Assembly: GCA_963772595.1 (NCBI GenBank)
Contig: CAVYXZ010000014.1
Coordinates: 1 to 64,000, forward strand
Source of the DNA: CAVYXZ01 sp963772595
Lineage (GTDB): Bacteria; Chloroflexota; Anaerolineae; Aggregatilineales; Phototrophicaceae
Reading direction: 5' to 3'
DNA length: 64,000 nucleotides
The position numbers and the translations under genes are program-made. The notes under the pieces are model-generated. The model was not told the DNA's origin. It made no database searches and was given only the letters and a program-made list of their open reading frames with translations. Within the stretch, counting starts at the first letter, position 1, and each line of letters begins with the position of its first letter. Shown in pieces: positions 57,346 through 64,000 of this stretch.

Positions 57346-59066
57346 ATGAATCGAACAATCGCGACACTTTCTGATCGAGAAAAAGAGATCGTCCAGATCA
57401 TCAACAGTGGCGGCGGTTCGGCAGTGAAATATCTGGCCGAACGCTTCGATGTCACCGAGGCGACGATTCGGCGCGACTTGCGCAAACTCGAAGACCTTCA
57501 ACTCCTGGAGCGCACGCACGGCGGAGCGATCCCCACGGGCACGAGCTTGGGGATGCTCCAACAGCAGCTCGAAGATAGCGGTATGAGCGCGACCGATGCA
57601 CTGATATTGGCTCCGGTGCAGAACAACGCTTCTCACACACTGCGCGAGCGCACACTGCGCAAAAACATCCCTTTTCTGGCGGAATCCTGTCCTCAAGACG
57701 GTGCGATTTACCTGGGACCGGATAACTACGAAGCGGCTTTTCTACTGGGTCAGTGGACAGGCGAACATTTCCTGAGTCGCTGGGGGCAAGATGCCCAGGG
57801 GCATCTGCTGGATATTACGCAGGACAAATTCCCCAATACTCGCGAGCGAAGCCGAGGCTTCAAAGAGGGCATTGCTTCAGTCATGGGCGCACAGATTCAG
57901 GTTGAATCGATTGACGGCGGCGGCCTCTACAGCAATATCTACCAGGTAACGACCGATGCACTGCAGCTCTTTCCAGAAACAAACATGTTGTTTGGCATCA
58001 ACGATGATTCGATCCTGGCCGGGATTCAGGCCTATCTGGACTCAACCGGGATCCGAATCAGCTGATTGCAGTCAATGTGGGTGTGGAAGGCAACACAGTG
58101 CTGCGGGCGCTGACCAGCGAAACCCCACTCAAAGCCTGCGTCGGCTTGTTTCCAGATGTGGTGGCGCGCCTCGCTATTGGCGCCATCGTCCATTTGTGGA
58201 ACGGCGTGGACATCGGCAACGAGGTGATTACCCCCCATGCCCTGCTCACCGCAGACAACCTGAGCCAGTATTACCGCGAGACTCGTGACGGCTGGGTTTT
58301 TCGCCCCGATACAAACCTGAACATGAATATGCCCGTCTGGGCTACCGACGTGCGTCCACTGCCTGAGGAACGTGAAGTCTCGTTTGTGATTTTGTACCGG
58401 ACGCACGAGTGGTATCAAAATCTGGCGCGTGCGATGGCGCGCTATGCCAGTGATCTCAATATCAAATTCACCGTCAAAGACCTGGCTGATGACCTCAACG
58501 ATGAGATCCGCGAACTGCGGCGCTTGATTGGCAAAGTAGCCGCTTCGCTGATTAAAGACGGCGATACCATACTGCTCGATACCGGCACGCCAACCAGCAG
58601 CATCACGCCGTTTATCCGGGACCGCAAAAATCTGACGGTGATTACCAATTCGATTGACATATTCCAGCGGCTCCACCGCGCAAGCAATCTGAAACTGATC
58701 CTGACCGGCGGTGAATACGAGCCAGAGAGCGGCTCATTCGTCGGGCGTGCCGCGCATCTGCTCCTGAACGAGGTGCGTGTGGATAAAGCATTCCTGGTCG
58801 CAGGTGGGGTATCCACTGAATTTGGAATCTCGTCCGTGACCATGGCTGAAGCCGAACTGCGCCGGTCTATGATCCGTGCCGCACGCGAGATTATCGTCCT
58901 GGCCGATCACACGGTTCTGGACAGCGAATCGAACTACCATGTCGCCAATCTCGACAGCATCGACATCCTGGTCACAGACTCTGGAATCTGGGCCTCACAA
59001 CGACTGGCACTCAGTCAGATGGGGATCGAGATCCTGGTCGCAGGTGAAGTCGAAGACCATAACTGA
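57346..59066 (+). CDS. DeoR-type regulator with internal PBP1-like domain, one frame break
   Basis: Residues 1-65 are a DeoR helix-turn-helix (LSDREKEIVQIINSGGGSAV, RFDVTEATIRRDLRKLEDLQ, ERTHGGAIP). Residues about 75-320 resemble a type 1 periplasmic-binding domain (ATDALILAPVQNNASHTLRE, GHLLDITQDKFPNTRERSRG, LFGINDDSILAGIQAYLD); its first beta-alpha unit seems absent. Residues about 340-570 are the DeoR effector domain of the ISOCOT fold (DGDTILLDTGTPTSSITPFI, VITNSIDIFQRL, LTGGEYEPESGSFVGRAAHL, KAFLVAGGVSTEFGISSVTM). An indel near 58060 breaks the frame in the middle. It likely senses a sugar or sugar phosphate and controls the genes on both sides. Confidence 0.85.
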
Positions 59067-59110
59067 GCACTTACCCAGGCAATTGACCTCAGCACAACAA
59101 AGGTAGAGTC

Positions 59111-59878
59111 ATGCGATTGAAAGGAAAAACAGCGTTTATTACTGGCGCTGGCAAGGGCATTGGTCAGGCGGTGGCGATGCGCTTCGCTAGCGAGGGGGCC
59201 GCGGTCGGCCTGCTGGATATAGACCGTGAGGCCCTGGAGCATACCCGCGCGGAGATCGAAGCAGCGGGCGGCCAATGTCACACTCATCATGCGGATGTGC
59301 GTTCATCAGCAGAGGTCCGCAGTGCGATTGACCGGACGGCGGAGCGCTTCGGCGGACTGGACATCCTGGTTGCCAATGCCGGGGTCGCGGTCCCTGGCTC
59401 GGTGGTGGATATGGCGGAAGAGGAACTGGATCGCGTGCTGGAAATTAACTTCAAGGGAGTGTTTCGTGTCAACAAATACGGCATCCCGCACCTGCTGAAG
59501 CGCGGCGGCGGCTCGGTTATCAATATCGCTTCGACGCAAGGCTGGCGCGGCTTTCCCGGTTGGTCAGGTTACGCGGCGACCAAAGGGGCCATCATCGCGC
59601 TCTCGCGGCAGGTGGCGATGGAATACAGCAAACAGAAAATCCGCTGCAACTCGATTGCGCCAGGTGCTATCGACACTCCGATGAACGAATGGGTCTTTGC
59701 CCAGGCCGAGGACCCGGCTGCTGAACGCGCCAAGTGGGATAAAGACAACCCGCTAGGACGCATCGGCACCGGGGAGGACATCGCCCGCGCGGCTCTGTAC
59801 CTGGCTTCGGACGATTCTGAATGGGTCACGGGAACCTGCCTCGTGGTCGATGGCGGCCAGCTTGCAGGCAATGGTTAA
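59111..59878 (+). CDS. SDR family oxidoreductase
   Basis: Intact 255-residue classical SDR. Cofactor motif ITGAGKGIGQAVAMRFASEG followed by DIDRE, which suggests NAD preference. NAGVAVPGSVVDM, IASTQGWRGFPGWSGYAATK with catalytic Ser/Tyr/Lys, and SIAPGAIDTPMN. The end GEDIARAALYLASDDSEWVT...DGGQLAGNG is standard. In this operon it probably oxidises a sugar or polyol. It follows the regulator gene by 45 bases. Confidence 0.93.
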   Translation: MRLKGKTAFITGAGKGIGQAVAMRFASEGAAVGLLDIDREALEHTRAEIEAAGGQCHTHHADVRSSAEVRSAIDRTAERFGGLDILVANAGVAVPGSVVDMAEEELDRVLEINFKGVFRVNKYGIPHLLKRGGGSVINIASTQGWRGFPGWSGYAATKGAIIALSRQVAMEYSKQKIRCNSIAPGAIDTPMNEWVFAQAEDPAAERAKWDKDNPLGRIGTGEDIARAALYLASDDSEWVTGTCLVVDGGQLAGNG

Positions 59879-59887
59879 GGACGGTTG

Positions 59888-60827
59888 ATGACGATGCAGC
59901 GCGTAACAGACGATGTGTATATGCTGCCAGCACCATTCTTTGGCGTGGACCTCTTTCTGTATGTTGTGGGCAGCGATGCCCCTGCTCTGATCAATTCCGG
60001 CATCAACACGACGCCGGAGGAGCAGATTTTCCCGGCACTGGATTCGGCTGGTCTGACGCCCAAAATCCTGATCAACACGCACGGCCATGTCGATCATTTC
60101 GGCGGCAACGCCGCGGTTCAGCAGCGCTACCCCGGCATTAAGACGGCCATTCATCATCTGGATGTCATCTGGGCCGAAGACCACGAACGTCACCTGCACG
60201 AGATGTATCTGTGTATGCCGCAGACATGGCAGTTTGAAGACGGCGGCAAAGAACACCTGGAGCAGTGCGGCCCGAATTCTGCGATTGATATGCACCTTGA
60301 GGCCGGACAGAGTTTGCCGGTAGCGGACTTTCGTTTTGATGTATTGCATGTACCGGGGCACGCGCCGGGACACATTTTGCTGCATGATCCGGCAAGGCAG
60401 CTCGTGATCTGTGGCGATGTGGCGCTGGGCACAGGGGTCAGTCTACCTGATGGCAGCAAAGTGCCGCCCTACTATTATGATCCGTCCCTCTATGTAGACA
60501 GTATGCAGCGGGCGCTGGCCTTGAACGCAGCCTGCTACTGCACCGGCCATCACGGGGCGCTTAGCTATGCGCACATGGCGGCCCTGGTTGAAGAGTCTGT
60601 CGGCATGGTCGAGCAGTTGGACCGGTTGAGTTCTGGCCGCCTTGAGCGACGAACCGGCCTCGTTGGCAGCGGTGGTCGAGTTCATTGCCGCCAGGCTGCC
60701 CAATTATGTGATTGGTTTCCATATGTACGCCTCAGTGCAGGCCCATCTTCTGCGTCACTGCCGCCGCGGACGCGCACATGCTCAAATGATCGACAATCTC
60801 AAACATTACATTCGCGCTGAAGGCTAA
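59888..60827 (+). CDS. MBL-fold metallo-hydrolase, one frame break
   Basis: Metallo-beta-lactamase fold: INTHGHVDHFGGNAAVQQRY (HxHxDH zinc motif), VLHVPGHAPGHILLHDPARQ, LVICGDVALGTG (bridging Asp) and YCTGHHGALSYAHMAALVEE (last His). Start ATG 59888, 10 bases after the SDR gene. A break near 60640 shifts the last 60 codons, which end IDNLKHYIRAEG. About 313 codons. In such an operon a lactonase or thioesterase role is possible, but sequence alone does not decide. Confidence 0.88.
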
Positions 60828-60837
60828 GGAACTGACA

Positions 60838-61926
60838 ATGCCTGGTTTGTTCGGAAGAGAGTTATCGAAAAGCAGTCTTCAGGAATACAGCTCGGACATC
60901 GCCCAGTTTGCCAGTGTGCGCCGGGCTACCCTGCGCGAAGGATTTGCCGAGGGAGTCGATGTGATCGACTTCAGGACGGGCAGCGGCTTCGAATTCAGTG
61001 TCTTGCCGGGCCGTGCGTTGGATCTCGGTGCCGCCTACTATAAGGGCATCCCCTTATTCTGGCGCGCTTCCCCAGGACAGGTTCACGCCGCCTACTTTGA
61101 ACCCGAAGACATGGGTTGGATGCGCGGCTATGCCGGGGGATTGATGACGACCGGGGGCCTGAGTTACATGGGGTCGCCGTCTCAGGACGACGGCGAGACC
61201 CTGGGCATTCACGGGCGAATCAGCTATGCGCCTGCCAGCAATGTCTGGACCGATGCCGATTGGGATGGCGACCACTATCGTCTGTGGGCCAGAGGCAAGG
61301 TCACGGAGACGGCAGCCCTGGGCACTCATCTGGTGATGAGCCGCGAAGTATCGACCGAACTGGGCGCGTCCTCGCTGACCCTACGCGATACGGTCGAGAA
61401 TCGAAGCTACAATACTGTACCGCACATGATGCTCTACCACTTCAATGTCGGCTTTCCGATCTTAAGTGAGCAATCCCGCCTGCTGCTGAACTCGGAGGAG
61501 GTCATCGCGCGCGACGAAGTATCAAAGCAGGGATTGAAGCACTGGGATCGCTTTGAGCCGCCCGCCGTAGGGCGTGATCACCAGCTTTTCTATCATCGCC
61601 TGCACCCGGACAGCGAGGGTCTGGCGCATATTGCCCTGGTGAGTATCCAGGCCGGTGAGCCAATCGCGGTCTATATCTCCTATTCGCACGAAACCCTCCC
61701 CTGGTTCATTAACTGGAAGTGTCTGCAATCCGGCGATTACGTCACCGGTCTGGAACCGGCCAACGCCTGGGTTGAAGGCCGAGCTGCCGAACGGGCTGCC
61801 GGGCGTTTGCGCTTCCTGGAACCCTGGGAGCGCGTATCTTACACGTTGGAGTTCGGCGTCCTGGCTGGCGAAGCAGCGATTGATACCTTCACCGCCCACC
61901 ATGACCTGCCGGATTACAGGGGCTGA
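60838..61926 (+). CDS. DUF4432 family (aldose-1-epimerase-like) protein
   Basis: Intact 362-residue galactose-mutarotase-fold protein. FEFSVLPGRALDLGAAYYKG, GGLMTTGGLSYMGSPSQDD, LGIHGRISYAPASNVW, VPHMMLYHFNVGFPIL, the segment ending EPANAWVEGRAAERAAG, and a conserved His in GIHGR. The fold binds sugars and may act as a mutarotase or on a sugar acid. An AAGGA site precedes ATG 60838, 10 bases after the MBL gene. Confidence 0.88.
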   Translation: MPGLFGRELSKSSLQEYSSDIAQFASVRRATLREGFAEGVDVIDFRTGSGFEFSVLPGRALDLGAAYYKGIPLFWRASPGQVHAAYFEPEDMGWMRGYAGGLMTTGGLSYMGSPSQDDGETLGIHGRISYAPASNVWTDADWDGDHYRLWARGKVTETAALGTHLVMSREVSTELGASSLTLRDTVENRSYNTVPHMMLYHFNVGFPILSEQSRLLLNSEEVIARDEVSKQGLKHWDRFEPPAVGRDHQLFYHRLHPDSEGLAHIALVSIQAGEPIAVYISYSHETLPWFINWKCLQSGDYVTGLEPANAWVEGRAAERAAGRLRFLEPWERVSYTLEFGVLAGEAAIDTFTAHHDLPDYRG

Positions 61927-61930
61927 GCCT

Positions 61931-62716
61931 ATGTACGAAACAATCCGCATCGAAGATCATGACGGCGTGGTCCTGCTGGTCTTCAACCGGCCCGACAAGC
62001 TCAACGCCATCAACGAGCAGATGTACCGTGAGATGGACTCATTCTTCAACTCGCTTGCCAGTGGCGAAGGCAGCGCGCAGGTCCTGGTCCTGACCGGCGA
62101 GGGCCGTGCTTTCATCGCCGGGGCGGATATTGGCCCCTACCAGACCATGACGCTGGCCGAGTTCCGCGCCTTTCAGCGCCTGGGGCGGCGCGTCATGGAG
62201 AAGATGGAGCGACTGGCCTGCCCGGTGATCGCGGCGGTCGAACGGCTATGCCTTCGGCGGCGGCTTCGAAATCGCGCTGGCATCGGACATCATCATCGCC
62301 GCGGAGAACGCCAAATTCGCCTTACCGGAAGCCAAGCTGGGTTTGCTGCCGGGTGGCGGCGGCACACAGCGCCTGACGCGGGTGCGTCGGTCCTTATGTT
62401 GCCCGGCGCATGATCTGTGCTGCCGAGACGATTGACGCCCAACGCGCTTACGAACTCAACATCGTGACTGAAATTGTTCCCAAAGGCGAAGTTGTCGAGT
62501 CCGCGCTGACCCTGGCCCGCAAGATGATAACGGACTGCGCACCGCTGGCCGTCAGCATGGCGAAGCGGTTGGTGCGGGAAGGCAAGGAAGCCTCGCTGCC
62601 GGTGGCACTGGATATGGAAATGGACTTCAACGGCGCTGCTCTTCGTCACCGAGGACAAAACAGAAGGTATTCAAGCCTTTGTGGAAAAACGTGCCCCCGA
62701 ATTTCGTGGGCGCTAA
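61931..62716 (+). CDS. Enoyl-CoA hydratase/isomerase family protein, frame-broken
   Basis: Crotonase fold: VVLLVFNRPDKLNAINEQMY, VLTGEGRAFIAGADIGPYQT (oxyanion hole G-A-D), then, in other frames, YAFGGGFEIALASDIIIA with the second oxyanion Gly, LPEAKLGLLPGGGGTQRLTR with the usual catalytic Glu, and CAAETIDAQRAYELNIVTEI. The end FVEKRAPEFRGR is typical. Indels near 62245, 62385 and 62640. About 261 codons. The A-x-x-G-x-G...E pattern is consistent with a hydratase. Confidence 0.92.
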
Positions 62717-62737
62717 ACAGGAGACGGACACAGCGTC

Positions 62738-63919
62738 ATGAGCGGACCATTGCAGGGCCTCATTGTTCTCGACCTGACTCAACTGGTCCAGGGACCCTTT
62801 GCCACCCAGATCCTGGGTGATCTGGGGGCAGAGATCATCAAAGTGGAGCCACCCAAAGGCGATTGGATGCGCCACTTTGCTATCGACAACCTGTATATCG
62901 AGGGCGAAAGCGTCTCGTTTCTGGCCTTCAACCGCAACAAACGCAGCATCGTGATCGACCTGAAACACGAGGACGGCGTCGCCCTGGTGAAGCTGCTGGC
63001 TGAGAAGGCCGACATCCTGGTCGAGAACTTCCGTCCCGGTGTGATGGAACGCCTCGGCGTGGGCTACGAAACGCTATCCGCCATTAATCCGAGGCTGATC
63101 TACTGTGAGAGCAGCGGCTTCGGCCCCAGCGGCCCTTACGTTAAGCGACCTGGGCAGGACATTCTCATCCAGGCCATGACAGGCATCGCTACTTTGACTG
63201 GCAAGGGCGACGACGCGCCGGTCGTGCCGGGGGTCAGTCTGGCGGATCTCACTGCCGGGCTGCATATCGTCTATGGGGTGTTGGCCGCGCTCTACACCCG
63301 CGAACAGACCGGACAGGGTCAGCGAGTCGATGTGAATCTCTACAGTTCGCTGCTGACTTATGTGACGCAGGAGATGGCCCTCTTCCTGAACGGCGGCAGC
63401 CTCCCCCAGCGCAGTAACGCCGGAATTCCCAATGCCTATACGGGCGCGCCCTACGGTATCTATGAAACAGCGGATGGTCACATCGCCATCGGCATGAACC
63501 CGCTGAACAAGCTGGCGGCGCTGCTAGGGGTCGAAGGCTATGAAACGCTAGAGTCCAACAATGTGATGGAAGACCGTGACGCCATCAAAATCCAACTCAG
63601 CAGGGCCTTTCTCAACAAGACGACCACAGAATGGCTGGAGCTTCTTCTGGCCGAGGACATCTGGTGCGGCCCGGTCATGAGCCTGGCGGACGTAGAGCGG
63701 GATCCGCAGGTGGCGGCTAACGAGATGATCCTCAGTTACGATCATCCGCTGGCGGGCACTGTGCGCGGCATGGGCATCCCGGTCAAGTTCAGCCAGACGC
63801 CCGGCGCAGTGCGTCACCCGGCACCGCTGAAAGGCCAGCACAGCCGCGACATTCTCAAGGAACTTGGGCTGCCGGAAGACGAAATTCAACGGCTCGCAGA
63901 CGAAGGAGTTGTGCAGTGA
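62738..63919 (+). CDS. CaiB/BaiF family III CoA-transferase
   Basis: Intact 393-residue enzyme that moves CoA between carboxylates. LIVLDLTQLVQGPFATQILG, DLGAEIIKVEPPKGDWMR, NRNKRSIVIDLKHEDG, LVENFRPGVMERLGVGYETL and YCESSGFGPSGPYVKRPGQD are family III hallmarks; the catalytic Asp is the D of SLADLTAGLH. The substrate is unknown. Behind the enoyl-CoA hydratase gene it probably activates the acid made by the SDR/MBL steps. Its TGA overlaps the GTG of the next gene. Confidence 0.95.
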   Translation: MSGPLQGLIVLDLTQLVQGPFATQILGDLGAEIIKVEPPKGDWMRHFAIDNLYIEGESVSFLAFNRNKRSIVIDLKHEDGVALVKLLAEKADILVENFRPGVMERLGVGYETLSAINPRLIYCESSGFGPSGPYVKRPGQDILIQAMTGIATLTGKGDDAPVVPGVSLADLTAGLHIVYGVLAALYTREQTGQGQRVDVNLYSSLLTYVTQEMALFLNGGSLPQRSNAGIPNAYTGAPYGIYETADGHIAIGMNPLNKLAALLGVEGYETLESNNVMEDRDAIKIQLSRAFLNKTTTEWLELLLAEDIWCGPVMSLADVERDPQVAANEMILSYDHPLAGTVRGMGIPVKFSQTPGAVRHPAPLKGQHSRDILKELGLPEDEIQRLADEGVVQ

Positions 63920-64000
63920 TCGAACTAAGGGGTATGACCTGGGATCATGCGCGCGGCTTTGATCCCGTTCAGGCGACGGCGCAGAGCTACATGCGGCTGC
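63916..64000 (+). CDS. ABC solute-binding protein, N-terminal fragment
   Basis: GTG 63916 with AAGGAG ahead, reading VIELRGMTWDHARGFDPVQA and TAQSYM before the window ends. An N-terminus E-L-R-G-x-T-W-D-H-x-R-G is typical of a subset of family 1 solute-binding proteins that lack a classical signal peptide and sit next to CaiB/enoyl-CoA hydratase genes. Too short for further assignment. Confidence 0.55.
   Translation, partial: MIELRGMTWDHARGFDPVQATAQSYMRL

Noticed and set aside
44415..64000. Horizontal transfer of a Chloroflexota-like region into the alphaproteobacterium
   Set aside because: No integrase, boundary repeat or IS lies at the join and both border genes are cut at the same place. 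An assembly chimera explains this more simply.

Overview
The window is a join of two unrelated genomes. Positions 1 to about 44,400 are high-GC DNA from an alphaproteobacterium, most likely of the order Hyphomicrobiales (Rhizobiales). The evidence is the gene order hisA-hisF-hisE-coaA, the cluster hrcA/rph/rdgB/hemW/rsmI/yraN/gshB, serine-cycle genes (mcl-mtkA-mtkB) and FnrN/FixK-like boxes. From about 44,420 to the end, codon use, base composition and gene content change to something resembling a Chloroflexota (Anaerolineae-like) genome (inference). The join cuts a host-attachment-type gene on the left and a GH39 glycosidase gene on the right, so a chimeric assembly is more likely than gene transfer.

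Many genes, including single-copy essential ones (hisF, hisE, coaA, gshB, hemW, rph), are broken by 1-2 base indels. This looks like uncorrected sequencing error rather than gene decay. Gene spans below are drawn across these breaks. Intact genes (grpE, the adenosine kinase gene, the glycan operon, the ABC pair, the collagen-like gene, CaiB) lie among the broken ones.

Layout of the alphaproteobacterial part: histidine and CoA biosynthesis, grpE (1-3.1 kb); zinc-ribbon protein, hybrid sensor kinase, ComM (3.2-7.1 kb); NADP reductase, SDR, gshB, yraN, rsmI (7.2-11.1 kb); LpoA-like lipoprotein, hemW, rdgB, rph, hrcA, adenosine kinase (11.2-17.2 kb); VCBS-repeat protein, aldo/keto reductase, MerR-TipAS regulator, soluble sugar dehydrogenase (17.2-21.2 kb); malyl-CoA lyase and malate-CoA ligase (21.5-24.5 kb); copper-responsive csoR with a divergent copper ATPase gene (24.6-27.4 kb); a FixK-type box with a 31-residue membrane peptide (27.5 kb); tRNA-Arg; then a tightly overlapping five-gene sulfotransferase/glycosyltransferase operon (28.7-35.5 kb); a second FixK-type box with a Usp and FtsH-like protease (35.8-38.7 kb); an ABC exporter pair; two related secreted proteins; and a 2-oxoglutarate oxygenase next to a collagen-like secreted protein (42.5-44.0 kb).

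Layout of the second part: the C-terminus of a GH39 (alpha-L-iduronidase/xylosidase-like) enzyme, a damaged GH29 fucosidase, IS982 and serine-recombinase remnants, an iduronate-2-sulfatase-like sulfatase, and an oligopeptide-type ABC transporter whose binding-protein gene is cut by an IS5-family element with a 3-bp target duplication. Divergent from this is an operon led by a DeoR-type regulator with an internal periplasmic-binding-protein domain, followed by SDR, MBL-fold, DUF4432, enoyl-CoA hydratase, CaiB/BaiF CoA-transferase and a solute-binding protein. Together these suggest scavenging of sulfated, uronic-acid- or fucose-containing glycans and an unassigned CoA-dependent sugar-acid pathway.
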